Shown here: positions 52,759 through 61,740 of the stretch, one piece after another
Position numbering within the stretch: position 1 is the first letter of the stretch
How the letters are laid out: the number at the start of each line of letters is the position of its first letter
Source: Clostridia bacterium
Lineage (GTDB): Bacteria; Bacillota; Clostridia; Oscillospirales; Acutalibacteraceae
DNA length: 64,000 nucleotides
Assembly: GCA_017435385.1 (NCBI GenBank)
Contig: JAFSFB010000015.1
Location: 1-64,000 of the forward strand
Reading direction: 5' to 3'
Notes under the pieces: model-generated
Told to the model about the DNA's origin: nothing
Database searches by the model: none
The model's input: only the letters and a program-made list of their open reading frames with translations
Position numbers and translations under genes: made by a program

Positions 52759-53357
52759 TCTTTTATTTCTCCAATCTGTTTTGCTATTTCACGGACTGCC
52801 TTTCCTCTGTGGCTGATGGCGTCCTTTTCCTCGGCTGTGAGCTGAGCCATGGTCTTTTCGCCGTTATATTCAACGGGATAGAACATCGGATCGTATCCGA
52901 AACCGCCGTCGCCGATAAGCTCGTGACCGATAAAGCCTCTGCATTCACCTCTTGCAACGAGCTTTCTGCCGTCGGGATAAACACAGCAGACAACGCTGAC
53001 ATATGCGGCTCCTCTTTCGGAATCGGGAACGCCGTCAAGCTCTCTGAAGATCTTTGCGTTATTGGCATCGTCGTCGCAGGGCTCCCCCGCATATCTTGCA
53101 GAATAAACTCCGGGAGCTCCGTTGAGATAGTCAACCGCTATGCCCGAATCGTCAGCGATGCAGGGCATGCCGCTTTCACGGCAACCGCTGTCCGCCTTGA
53201 GAAAAGCGTTTTCTTCAAAGGTTGTTCCCGTTTCCTCAACATCGGAGAGAACAACGCCCGCTTCCTCTGCAAGAAGAACTCTGATCCCCAGAGGAGAGAG
53301 AATGCGCTGAAGCTCATCTCTTTTTTTCATATTATGGGTTGCGATAATATAATCCAT
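52755..53357 (-). CDS. rdgB: XTP/dITP pyrophosphatase RdgB
   Basis: 200 residues from ATG at 53357: ATHNMKKRDELQRIL, CIADDSGIAVDYLNGAPGVYSA and the C-terminal SHRGKAV. Removes ITP and XTP from nucleotide pools. 7 nt after ftsY. Confidence 0.96.
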   Translation of the reverse strand: MDYIIATHNMKKRDELQRILSPLGIRVLLAEEAGVVLSDVEETGTTFEENAFLKADSGCRESGMPCIADDSGIAVDYLNGAPGVYSARYAGEPCDDDANNAKIFRELDGVPDSERGAAYVSVVCCVYPDGRKLVARGECRGFIGHELIGDGGFGYDPMFYPVEYNGEKTMAQLTAEEKDAISHRGKAVREIAKQIGEIKE

Positions 53358-53364
53358 ATCTTTA

Positions 53365-54288
53365 TTATTCCTCGTCTTTTTCTTCTTCAAACAGTCCCTC
53401 CGCAAAAGCCGCAGGCTCGAAGGGTCTGAGGTCGTCGATGCCCTCGCCGACACCTATGAACTTAACGGGAACCTTGAGGTCGTTCTTGATCGAAAGAACA
53501 ACGCCACCCTTTGCCGTTCCGTCGAGCTTCGTGAGAATGATGCCGGTGATTTCGGCAACATCCTTGAATTCCTTTGCCTGATTGACGGCATTCTGACCCG
53601 TTGTTGCGTCAAGAACAAGAAGGATTTCACGGTCAGCATAAGGAAGCTGACGGTCGATAACTCTGTAGATCTTGGCAAGCTCTTCCATGAGGTTCTTTTT
53701 GTTATGGAGTCTGCCTGCGGTGTCGCAGATAATGATGTCGGCATTTCTCGCCTTGCCTGCGCTGATCGTATCGAAAACAACGGCAGCGGGATCTGCGCCC
53801 TCCTTATGCTTTACGATATCAACGCCTGCACGGTCTGCCCAGATTTCGAGCTGATCGATCGCTGCGGCACGGAACGTATCCGCCGCACCGAGGATGACCT
53901 TCTTGCCCTCTTCCTTGAACATCGCAGCCATCTTGCCGATAGAGGTCGTCTTGCCGACTCCGTTGACGCCGATGACGAGAATAACCGAGGGAACGGTTAT
54001 CATGTCGATCTCTTCGCCGCCGCTGAGAAGCTCGGCAACAATATTCTTGATTTCTTTTTTTACATCCTTAACTCTGTGGAGATTCTTTTTGAAAACCGAA
54101 TCTTTGAGTCTTTCAACGATCTCGGTCGCCGTGTTGACTCCGACATCCGCCATGACAAGAATCTCTTCAAGGTCCTCGTAAAACTCATCATCCACTTCGT
54201 TTTTGCCGTAAAGCGCTGCATTGATTGCGCCCGACATGCTGTCCCTCGTCTTTTTCAGACCCCGGTTAATCTTTTCAAAAAAGCCCAT
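53365..54288 (-). CDS. ftsY: Signal recognition particle receptor FtsY
   Basis: 307 residues: NG domains with GVNGVGKTTSIGKMA, DTFRAAAIDQLE, DTAGRLHNKKNLMEEL and TKLDGTAKGG. The acidic A domain is missing, as in many Firmicutes. It receives SRP (Ffh at 28143). Follows dnaA by 33 nt, unlike the usual smc-ftsY-ylxM-ffh order. Confidence 0.96.
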   Translation of the reverse strand: MGFFEKINRGLKKTRDSMSGAINAALYGKNEVDDEFYEDLEEILVMADVGVNTATEIVERLKDSVFKKNLHRVKDVKKEIKNIVAELLSGGEEIDMITVPSVILVIGVNGVGKTTSIGKMAAMFKEEGKKVILGAADTFRAAAIDQLEIWADRAGVDIVKHKEGADPAAVVFDTISAGKARNADIIICDTAGRLHNKKNLMEELAKIYRVIDRQLPYADREILLVLDATTGQNAVNQAKEFKDVAEITGIILTKLDGTAKGGVVLSIKNDLKVPVKFIGVGEGIDDLRPFEPAAFAEGLFEEEKDEE

Positions 54289-54321
54289 CGTGTACCTCTA
54301 TATATAAAATGTATTCGGATT

Positions 54322-55635
54322 TTACTGTTCCTTTGTGTTTTTGATTATGTTCTCAACCGTTTTTCTCAGCGAAGAATCCTTCCGTATCTCCTGAGCGATA
54401 AGGTCGGCGGAATAGAGGATCGTCGTTCTGTCCCTGTTTCCGAAATATTCGCTTATCTGCTTCTGCGTCAGCTCGGTCGTGTTTCTGACGATATAAATAG
54501 CAACCTGCCTTGCCTTTGCGGTCTTGGCATCCTTTTTCTTCGAGATTATGTCGCCCTGCGGAACGCCGTAGGTTCTGGCGGTTTCGCTGATGATCTTGTT
54601 GACGATGACCTCAACCGGTCTGCTGTCATTCATGATATCCTTGATCGCATTCTGTGCCATGGCAAGATTGATCGCCGCACCTTCGATATTGACAAGTGCA
54701 TTGATCTTCTTGACTGCGCCCTCGAGCTGACGGATATTGGACTTGATCTTATCCGCAACGAACTGAACAACATCATCGGGAAGCTCAAGTCCGAGAGTGC
54801 TCGCCTTGCGCTGGATAATCGCCATTCTCGTTTCAACATCGGGCGGCTGGATATCCGCAATAAGTCCCCACTCGAAACGGTTTTTAAGACGGTCGTCAAG
54901 AACCTCGATGTCCTTGGGCGAGCTGTCCGATGTGAGAACGATCTGCTTGCCTGCCTGAGTCAGAGCGTTGAAGGTATGGAAAAACTCTTCCTGAGTCGAG
55001 TTCTTGCCTGCAATAAACTGAATGTCGTCAACAAGAAGAACGTCACAGTTTCTGTATTTTTCGTGGATCTCGTTCATTTTGTTCTTGTTGATGCCGCCGA
55101 CGATAAGATTGACGAATTCCTCGCCTCTGGTAAAAATGATGTCAGCATCGGGATTCTTTGCGAGGATCTCCGTGCTGATGGCTCTGAGCAGGTGGGTTTT
55201 GCCCAGACCTGAGTTGCCGTAAATAAACAGCGGGTTATAAGCAACGCCCGGTGCCGCCGCAACAGCCTGAGCCGCCGCATGGGCGAATCTGTTTGACGAA
55301 CCGACAACGAATGTTTCAAACGTGTTCTGCTCAATGCTGATAACCGAGCCGCTTTTTTCTTCGTTCTGCTTCTGTGCCTTAGCCGCAGCCTCTTCGGGAT
55401 CGATGAGAACAACCTCGATCTCAAAGCCCATAACAGCCTTGAACGCATCCTTCAGCTCCTGATAAAACTGCTGCTCGATTATCTTCTTCATGAAGCTGCT
55501 TGCCGAGATTTCTGCCTTCATTCCGTCGAAGCTGAGAATGTTGAGGGGCTTGAACCATATCTCGTAGATTACCTCTCCGACACTTTTTTTCAGGTGTTCA
55601 CACACCAATTGCCACATATCCTTAACGGATTCCAT
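54322..55635 (-). CDS. dnaA: Chromosomal replication initiator DnaA
   Basis: 437 residues. Domain I (DMWQLVCEHLKKSVGEVIYEIWF), a short linker, AAA+ domain III with GNSGLGKTHLLRA and VLLVDDIQFIAGK, and domain IV with KARQVAIYIVRNTTELTQKQ. The DNA-recognition signature reads GNRDRTTILYS where most DnaA proteins have GGRDHTTVxHA; the His that touches the DnaA box is Arg. It is divergent from rpmH as in a classic origin, but dnaN does not follow, ftsY does. The gap 55636-55951 holds no clear TTATCCACA box. Confidence 0.93.
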   Translation of the reverse strand: MESVKDMWQLVCEHLKKSVGEVIYEIWFKPLNILSFDGMKAEISASSFMKKIIEQQFYQELKDAFKAVMGFEIEVVLIDPEEAAAKAQKQNEEKSGSVISIEQNTFETFVVGSSNRFAHAAAQAVAAAPGVAYNPLFIYGNSGLGKTHLLRAISTEILAKNPDADIIFTRGEEFVNLIVGGINKNKMNEIHEKYRNCDVLLVDDIQFIAGKNSTQEEFFHTFNALTQAGKQIVLTSDSSPKDIEVLDDRLKNRFEWGLIADIQPPDVETRMAIIQRKASTLGLELPDDVVQFVADKIKSNIRQLEGAVKKINALVNIEGAAINLAMAQNAIKDIMNDSRPVEVIVNKIISETARTYGVPQGDIISKKKDAKTAKARQVAIYIVRNTTELTQKQISEYFGNRDRTTILYSADLIAQEIRKDSSLRKTVENIIKNTKEQ

Positions 55636-55816
55636 TAATAAACAACCTTCCTCTTTATACTGTAATTATCTATCCGGCGAATGCAACCGTGACCGTGCAA
55701 CCTCTTCAAAACGATACTATTGCATTTTACTGATAATGATACATAATAGAGTCTATCACAAATCTTCTTTTTTTTCAAGCGTAAAGATACGAAAAATAAC
55801 TTAATTAAAAAAATTG

Positions 55817-55846
55817 TTGACATTCCGCCCCAAGCTGTTATATAAT
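55817..55846 (+). promoter_or_regulatory. Promoter of the rpmH-rnpA-yidD-yidC-jag operon
   Basis: TTGACA (55817-55822), 18 nt, TATAAT (55841-55846). The leader to the rpmH start (55952) is about 100 nt and holds no feature that I can name. Confidence 0.8.
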
Positions 55847-55951
55847 GTGTATTCCGAGGGGTATTTTACCCTTGTTTAGTTATGCCCGATATCCGGTTCT
55901 TTGCATCCGCAGGTTCCGGAATAATTCAAAAGTGAAACGGAGGTTAGAAAA

Positions 55952-56086
55952 ATGAAAAGAACTTACCAGCCCAAGAAGCGTCATCGCAAGATGGAGCACG
56001 GCTTCCGCAAGAGAATGGCTGACAGAAACGGCCGCAAGGTTCTTGCCCGCCGCAGAGCAAAGGGCAGAAAGCAGCTCTCTTATTAA
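55952..56086 (+). CDS. rpmH: 50S ribosomal protein L34
   Basis: 44 residues, [18 protein letters not shown], then the basic tail ending RKQLSY. ATG at 55952 after GGAGG. First of the rpmH-rnpA-yidD-yidC-jag run. Confidence 0.98.
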   Translation: MKRTYQPKKRHRKMEHGFRKRMADRNGRKVLARRRAKGRKQLSY

Positions 56087-56108
56087 TTTCTGAGAGGGAT
56101 GTTCAGTA

Positions 56109-56468
56109 ATGTCCTACCCGGTAACCTTAAAACAGAATACCGAGTTTAACCGTGCTTACGGCAGGGGAAAGGTCAAAGCATCCCCCGCCTTGGTGACCTA
56201 TGCTGTCAAGAACAGAGGTCTCGGCTGCCGAATCGGCATAACAGCCGCCAAAAAGCTCGGCAGCGCAGTCGAGAGAAACAGATGCCGCCGCATTATCAGG
56301 GCGGCATTCTCCTCGGTTTCGGCTCAATGCACGGGAAACTGGGATATCGTATTTGTTGCAAGGTTCAGAACAAAAAAGGTTAAAAGCACCGATCTTACCC
56401 CCGTTATGCTATCGCATCTGACGGAACTCGGAATAATCAGGAACGCATCGACGGGAGCTGATTCTTGA
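56109..56468 (+). CDS. rnpA: Ribonuclease P protein component
   Basis: 119 residues with the [21 protein letters not shown] signature (20 residues quoted in part: [14 protein letters not shown]). It supports the RNA of RNase P. Stop overlaps the yidD start. Confidence 0.96.
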   Translation: MSYPVTLKQNTEFNRAYGRGKVKASPALVTYAVKNRGLGCRIGITAAKKLGSAVERNRCRRIIRAAFSSVSAQCTGNWDIVFVARFRTKKVKSTDLTPVMLSHLTELGIIRNASTGADS

Positions 56469-56710
56469 TGAAAAAACTACTTCTTCTACTTATCCGCTTT
56501 TACCGCAGGCGAATCTCGCCTCTGTTCCCGCCGACATGCAGGTATTATCCGACCTGCTCCCAATACGCTATCGAAGCGATTGAAGTTCACGGAGCCCTCA
56601 AGGGGTCTCTTCTTGCAGCTTGGAGGCTTCTGAGATGCAACCCCCTTTTTCCCGGCGGCGTTGATCTTGTGCCGCCCAAGAAACACTCACATTCGGAGGA
56701 CAAAAAATAA
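56468..56710 (+). CDS. yidD: Membrane protein insertion efficiency factor YidD
   Basis: 80 residues: [27 protein letters not shown] starts the family core (partly quoted), with [13 protein letters not shown] at 56468 overlaps the rnpA TGA. It aids YidC insertion. Confidence 0.95.
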   Translation: MKKLLLLLIRFYRRRISPLFPPTCRYYPTCSQYAIEAIEVHGALKGSLLAAWRLLRCNPLFPGGVDLVPPKKHSHSEDKK

Positions 56711-57657
56711 TGTATCAAGTGCTCGGTATACCTTTCGGATATCTGCTTGATCTCATCTATCAGACGATAGGTGTGGGCAGTTATGCTGTTTCGATCATTC
56801 TTCTCACGCTCTTCACGAGATTGCTGACAGTTCCTTCAACGATCAGCCAGCAGAAGGGAATGGCAAAGACTCAGCGTATTCAGTCAAAGATCCGTAAAAT
56901 TCAAACTAAATATGCAGGCGACCAGAAAAGAATTCAGGAGGAAACAACCGCTCTTTATCAGCGTGAGGGTTATAACCCCATGAGTGCGGGATGCACTCCC
57001 ATGCTTCTTCAGTTTGTCATCCTTTTTGGTCTTATCGGCGCCATTTATTATCCGCTGAGCAACTTCCTCCACATCTCCAAGGCTGAAGTTACCGTTCTTA
57101 CCGAGGCTGTCAAGGCTCTTCCCGCCGTTGCAAATGCAAAGAACACGGGAATCCAGCTCGAGCTTCTTGTTATGGAACATATCAAGGAACTTTCCTATCT
57201 CGTTGACAGCGGAAAGATCAGCATGGAAACCTTCAATGCCATTCAGAACACCAATTTTGAGATCTTCGGCATCTCCATGGGCGTCAAGCCCTCCGATCCG
57301 GGCGTCACAAAATGGGTATGGCTCGTTCCCGTTCTCTCATTCCTCACTTCAATGCTTTCAGGCGTATACTCCATGATCAAACAGAAGCAGCAGAATCCTT
57401 CTGCAGGCAGCAACCCCGCCATGGGCTGCATGATGTTTGGCATGCCCCTTATGTCACTTTACTTTGTTATCAACTATCCTATCGGCATCGGCGTTTATTG
57501 GATTGCATCCGGTCTTTTCGGATTCCTGACAACCGTTATCATCGGTTATTTCTACAGCCCCAAGAAAACTCTTGCAAAGCTCATGATTGACGAAACAATC
57601 GAACGCCGCTCCAAAGAAGAAAATCAAAAGCTGATCGCAGCTAAAAAAGATGATTAA
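56710..57657 (+). CDS. yidC: Membrane protein insertase YidC
   Basis: 315 residues with five helices. The Gram-positive form lacks the periplasmic domain: SIILLTLFTRLLTVPSTISQQ and NPMSAGCTPMLLQFVILFGL (split) are typical. Start overlaps the yidD stop by one base. Confidence 0.95.
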   Translation: MYQVLGIPFGYLLDLIYQTIGVGSYAVSIILLTLFTRLLTVPSTISQQKGMAKTQRIQSKIRKIQTKYAGDQKRIQEETTALYQREGYNPMSAGCTPMLLQFVILFGLIGAIYYPLSNFLHISKAEVTVLTEAVKALPAVANAKNTGIQLELLVMEHIKELSYLVDSGKISMETFNAIQNTNFEIFGISMGVKPSDPGVTKWVWLVPVLSFLTSMLSGVYSMIKQKQQNPSAGSNPAMGCMMFGMPLMSLYFVINYPIGIGVYWIASGLFGFLTTVIIGYFYSPKKTLAKLMIDETIERRSKEENQKLIAAKKDD

Positions 57658-57674
57658 TTTTGGTGGTGAAATTT

Positions 57675-58502
57675 TTGATTAAAGAAGCTATCGGCACAGG
57701 CTCATCTGTTGAAGAAGCAAAAGAGGCTGCCCTCAGAGCTCTTGAAGCTCCCGAGGATGCAGATATCAGATATGAAGTTCTCGAAAGAGAAAAAGCAAAG
57801 CTTTTCGGTCTTTTCGGCGGTTCTCTCGCCAAGGTTAAGGCAAGCTACGAAATCGAAGACGATCCCTTCGCAAAGGCAAAGGATTATGTTCTGACAATTC
57901 TCAAGAATCTCGGCGTCAGCGATGCTGAGATCAGCGTTGAAGCAGACGACGAGGATGTCCGCATCTCAATCAACTGCGGCGACGACTACGGCTCGGTCAT
58001 CGGCAGAAGAGGTGAAACTCTTGATGCTATTCAGTATCTCACCCGCCTTGTAATCAACAGAGGCTCTGATGATTACAGAAGAGTTTCCATCAATGTCGGC
58101 AACTACCGTGAAAAGAGAGAAAATACTCTCCGTTCTCTTGCTCGCAAGAATGCGGCAAAGGTCAGAAAGTACGGCAGAAATGTTGTTCTCGAGCCTATGA
58201 ATCCCTATGAGCGCAGAATTATCCACACAACCGTTCAGGATATCGAAGGCGTTACCTCTCACTCCGTCGGAAGCGACTCCGACCGCAAGGTTGTTATCAC
58301 CCTCGAGGAAGGCGTTAAGCCCACTCACAGCGGCGGTTACAACAAAGGCGGCAGAGGCGGATATAACAAGGGCGGCAACAGAGGCGGCTACAGAGGAGGC
58401 AAGCCCTCTTACAACAAGAGCGAAGCTTCTGCTCCTTCAAGACCTCCCCGCTCGGATTCCGCAGGCGCATCGCTTTACGGCAGAATCGACCTCAATAAAT
58501 AA
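57675..58502 (+). CDS. jag: RNA-binding protein Jag/KhpB with Gly/Arg-rich tail
   Basis: About 275 residues. Order: jag N-domain (EAIGTGSSVEEAKEAALRAL), KH domain (VIGRRGETLDAIQYLTRLV) and R3H (TVQDIEGVTSHSVGSDSDR), then a 45-residue tail rich in Gly, Arg, Tyr and Lys (GGYNKGGRGGYNKGGNRGGY). The start is probably TTG at 57675 after GGTGGTG. KhpB pairs with KhpA. The RGG-like tail is longer than in usual KhpB. Confidence 0.92.
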   Translation: MIKEAIGTGSSVEEAKEAALRALEAPEDADIRYEVLEREKAKLFGLFGGSLAKVKASYEIEDDPFAKAKDYVLTILKNLGVSDAEISVEADDEDVRISINCGDDYGSVIGRRGETLDAIQYLTRLVINRGSDDYRRVSINVGNYREKRENTLRSLARKNAAKVRKYGRNVVLEPMNPYERRIIHTTVQDIEGVTSHSVGSDSDRKVVITLEEGVKPTHSGGYNKGGRGGYNKGGNRGGYRGGKPSYNKSEASAPSRPPRSDSAGASLYGRIDLNK

Positions 58503-58504
58503 TC

Positions 58505-58540
58505 AAAATAACTCCTTGCTTCGGCAGGGAGTTTTTATTT
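58505..58540 (+). terminator. Terminator of the rpmH operon
   Basis: ACTCCTTGC (58511-58519) pairs with GCAGGGAGT (58524-58532) and TTTTTATTTT follows. Confidence 0.85.
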
Positions 58541-58586
58541 TGCCTGACAGTTTTTGTAAATAACTGTCAATTCTGTCCGCAATTTG

Positions 58587-58615
58587 TTGACAAAAGAAGG
58601 AAAATATGATATAGT
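58587..58615 (+). promoter_or_regulatory. Promoter of the AbrB-like gene
   Basis: TTGACA (58587-58592), 17 nt, TATAGT (58610-58615). Confidence 0.85.
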
Positions 58616-58665
58616 TTCTCAAATCCTTATTGCACCGCAGAGTATTATATCGGGGAGGAAAAACA

Positions 58666-58923
58666 ATGTTTGCAGGGTTTATAAGAGAGATCGACAGCGT
58701 GGGCAGAGTCGTTATTCCCATGCAACTCAGAAAAGAGCTCGGAATGGTTGAAAAAGGAAGCAAGGTTGAGATGTTCTCCGACGGAAAGCAGATCATTCTC
58801 AAAAAAGCAATCGAGGACTGCATCTTCTGCAAATCGGAAGAAGAGCTCACCGAATTTGAAGGCAAATTCATCTGCAAGGCTTGCCTTGAAAAAATCAAAA
58901 GCGCAGAACAGTTCGCTGAATAA
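58666..58923 (+). CDS. AbrB-family transition regulator with zinc-ribbon end
   Basis: 85 residues. AbrB swapped-hairpin domain (FIREIDSVGRVVIPMQLRKE, GSKVEMFSDGKQIILKK) and a CIFC...CKAC zinc knuckle (about 60-78). ATG at 58666 after GGGGAGG. It regulates stationary-phase or sporulation genes in relatives. The C-terminal zinc form is common in Clostridia. Confidence 0.9.
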   Translation: MFAGFIREIDSVGRVVIPMQLRKELGMVEKGSKVEMFSDGKQIILKKAIEDCIFCKSEEELTEFEGKFICKACLEKIKSAEQFAE

Positions 58924-58933
58924 TGAACGACTT

Positions 58934-58966
58934 ATCACCCAAAGGCTTCTTTGGGTGATTTTTTTG
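58934..58966 (+). terminator. Terminator of the AbrB-like gene
   Basis: ATCACCCAAA (58934-58943) pairs with TTTGGGTGAT (58950-58959) and a run of seven T follows. Confidence 0.92.
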
Positions 58967-59028
58967 TTTTCCTGCGAATATATTTGTAAAAAAATAAACC
59001 GTATTCGGTTTTGCAGGGAGCGGATAAA

Positions 59029-61641
59029 ATGGATTGGCATTCTTTTTCTGCCGAAAAAACAGCACAGTTGCTGAAATCGGATATTAACAGGGGACTTTCG
59101 GATTCCGAAGCAAAAAAGAGAATCGAAAAAAACGGAGCAAATGAGCTTCAGGGACGAAAAAAGATTTCGGTTATAAAAAGATTTTTCGAGCAGTTCAAGG
59201 ATTTCTGCGTCATAATCCTTTTCATCGCCTGCATCATTTCCTTTGCAACGGGAATCATTGAAGGCAAGGGAGATTTCGTTGAGCCTGTCGTCATTCTCAT
59301 CATTGTCGTTCTCAACGCTGTCATCGGCGTTATTCAGGAGCAGAAAGCCGAGAAGGCGATTGAGGCGCTCAAAAAAATGTCTGCTCCGACCGCCTGCGTT
59401 ATCAGAGGCGGAAAAACAAAGAATATTCCCGCTTCGTCGCTCGTTGACGGCGATATTATATGCCTCGAAAGCGGAGATATGGTCCCTGCAGATGCAAGGC
59501 TTATTTCTTCAAATTCTCTCAGGGTTCAGGAAAGCTCGCTGACGGGAGAGTCCGTGCCCTGTGCAAAAGATGCCTCGGCGACTCTCGACGCTTCATGCTC
59601 TCTCGGCGACAGAAAAAACATGATATACTCATCAACAACCGTTATGGCAGGCAACTGCACGGCAATCGTTACCGAAACGGGAATGAATACGAAGGTCGGC
59701 AGAATTGCAGGGCTTCTTGCTGAAGAGAACGCCCCTCAGACTCCTCTTCAGCAACGCCTCGGCAAAGTCGGAAAAGCTCTCGGTATCGGTGCAGTTGCAA
59801 TATGTGCGGTTGTATTTTTGCTCGGCATCATCCGTCAGAGCGGTATTCTTCCCTCGTTCATGCTTGCGGTCAGCCTTGCCGTTGCGGCAATTCCCGAGGG
59901 ACTGCCTGCCGTTGTGACGGTCGTTCTCTCGATGGGAGTTCAAAGGCTGGCAAAAAGCAACGCAATAATCCGATTTCTGCCTGCGGTTGAAACTCTCGGA
60001 GCGGCAACGGTTATCTGCTCTGACAAAACGGGTACGCTCACTCAGAACAAAATGACCGTAACAAAAATCTGTTCGTATTCGGGCGAGATCAAACCTGACA
60101 GCCCGACGGCGAAAAAAATTCTGCTCTATGCTTCTCTCTGCAGCAACGCAAAAGAAATCAAAAAAGGAAAAAAGACCGAGTTTTCGGGCGATCCGACAGA
60201 AACCGCCATTCTTTCGGCGGCAAAACTGCAAAACATCAATTTCAGCTCCGAGGAATATGTCCGTCACTATGAAAATCCGTTTTCGGGAGAAAGAAAACGC
60301 ATGTCCGTCATCTGCTCGGAAAACGGCAGCAAGCTTCTGCTCGTAAAAGGTGCGCCCGATGTTATTCTCCCCCGCTGCATAAAATTTCTTTCCTCGGGCG
60401 GTGTTATGCCGCTCACGGCAAACCGGCGAAGCGGTATTCTTAGGCTCAATGAAGAAATGGCGGGAAATGCGCTTCGGGTCATCGCCGTTGCCTACAGACC
60501 TGCACAGAGCATAAATGATTCCGAAGAGGATAACCTTATTTTTGCAGGCCTCATCGGCATGACTGATCCGCCCCGTCCCGAAGCGGCGAAAGCGGTTTCG
60601 GTCTGCAAAAAAGCAGGAATAATTCCCGTCATGATTACGGGCGACCATATCAGAACAGCATGTGCCATCGCCGAAGCCCTCGGAATTGCTGACAAAACGA
60701 CAACCGCTGTCACGGGTGCACAGCTCGACAGACTCAGCGACTCCGAGCTTGCGGAAAAGATCGGAAGCTGCAGGGTTTTTGCAAGAGTCACTCCCGAGCA
60801 CAAGGTCAGAATCGTCAAGGCATTCCGAGCAAGAGGGGAAACCGTTGCCATGACGGGTGACGGAGTCAACGATGCTCCCGCTCTCAAGGCGGCGGACATC
60901 GGCTGCGCCATGGGAAAAAGCGGAACTGATGTTGCAAAAAACGCCGCAGATATGATACTGACCGATGACAATTTTGCGACGATAGTCAAAGCCGTTGAGC
61001 AGGGCAGAGGAATTTACGATAACATCAAAAAAGCCGTTCATTTTCTTCTCGGAACAAACATCGGTGAAATTCTTGCCGTGTTTTTTGCTTCCGTTCTCGG
61101 CTTTTCAAATCCCCTGCTTCCGATTCAGCTTCTTTGGGTCAACCTCGTAACGGATTCGCTTCCTGCCATTGCTCTCGGAACTGAAAAAACAGAGAAAGAC
61201 ATTATGCTCCGCTCTCCCGTTCCTGCTTCAAAAGGCTTTTTCTCTGACGGATTATGGCTCGACATAACGCTTGAAGGAGCTTTTGTCGGAGCGTTGACCC
61301 TTCTCGCCCACTCCATAGGGAACCTCGTTTTCGGCGGTGTCGGCGGAACGATGGCATTCTGCACTCTGAGCTTCTGCGAAATCGCCCACGCAATCAACAC
61401 CCGTTCCTCGGGCTCGGTTTTCAGGGCAGGATTTTTCTCGAACCGCATGATGAATATCGCCGTTGTTATCTGCGTTATTCTTCAGACTGCCGTTATCTGC
61501 ATTCCTCAGCTTTCGGCTCTTTTCGGCACGGTTCCCCTCAATCTCCCCCAATGGCTGACCGTTATCGCCCTTTCTTCAATGCCCCTTATTATCGGCGAAG
61601 CAGGCAAGCTTCTTTCGGGCAGAAAAAGCAAATATAACTAA
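59029..61641 (+). CDS. P-type cation ATPase (calcium type)
   Basis: 870 residues from ATG at 59029 after AGGGAG. Actuator domain with LTGES (about 170), IPEGLPAVVTVVLSMG in helix 4, SDKTGTLTQNKM (phosphorylation Asp), TGDGVNDAPALKAADIG, and ten helices with NLVTDSLPAIALG in helix 6. The IPEGL and NxxxD residues are the calcium-binding sites of SERCA/PMR1-type pumps. Single gene. Confidence 0.92.
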   Translation: MDWHSFSAEKTAQLLKSDINRGLSDSEAKKRIEKNGANELQGRKKISVIKRFFEQFKDFCVIILFIACIISFATGIIEGKGDFVEPVVILIIVVLNAVIGVIQEQKAEKAIEALKKMSAPTACVIRGGKTKNIPASSLVDGDIICLESGDMVPADARLISSNSLRVQESSLTGESVPCAKDASATLDASCSLGDRKNMIYSSTTVMAGNCTAIVTETGMNTKVGRIAGLLAEENAPQTPLQQRLGKVGKALGIGAVAICAVVFLLGIIRQSGILPSFMLAVSLAVAAIPEGLPAVVTVVLSMGVQRLAKSNAIIRFLPAVETLGAATVICSDKTGTLTQNKMTVTKICSYSGEIKPDSPTAKKILLYASLCSNAKEIKKGKKTEFSGDPTETAILSAAKLQNINFSSEEYVRHYENPFSGERKRMSVICSENGSKLLLVKGAPDVILPRCIKFLSSGGVMPLTANRRSGILRLNEEMAGNALRVIAVAYRPAQSINDSEEDNLIFAGLIGMTDPPRPEAAKAVSVCKKAGIIPVMITGDHIRTACAIAEALGIADKTTTAVTGAQLDRLSDSELAEKIGSCRVFARVTPEHKVRIVKAFRARGETVAMTGDGVNDAPALKAADIGCAMGKSGTDVAKNAADMILTDDNFATIVKAVEQGRGIYDNIKKAVHFLLGTNIGEILAVFFASVLGFSNPLLPIQLLWVNLVTDSLPAIALGTEKTEKDIMLRSPVPASKGFFSDGLWLDITLEGAFVGALTLLAHSIGNLVFGGVGGTMAFCTLSFCEIAHAINTRSSGSVFRAGFFSNRMMNIAVVICVILQTAVICIPQLSALFGTVPLNLPQWLTVIALSSMPLIIGEAGKLLSGRKSKYN

Positions 61642-61712
61642 TATATTAAATTTATCTTTTTTCTAATATAGAATATTGTTTCGGCACTCTTTTGTTATCA
61701 TATAAATTGGAA

Positions 61713-61718
61713 TATAAT
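61713..61718 (+). promoter_or_regulatory. -10-like TATAAT before topB
   Basis: TATAAT at 61713-61718 with TTTTGT at 17 nt upstream. The -35 match is poor. Confidence 0.4.
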
Positions 61719-61740
61719 GTAAATGAACGGAGTGACCGTT

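Noticed and set aside
53704..55212. A 502-codon plus-strand frame across ftsY and dnaA
   Set aside because: It spans two strong minus-strand genes; its sequence is a Asp/Arg-rich antisense translation.
55636..55951. Origin of replication in the dnaA-rpmH gap
   Set aside because: No TTATCCACA-type box or box cluster could be seen there, only a promoter for rpmH; it remains possible that boxes have diverged.
59632..61041. A 469-codon open frame on the minus strand opposite the P-type ATPase
   Set aside because: It is a shadow of the well-supported ATPase, with no ribosome site, no known motif and a skewed composition.
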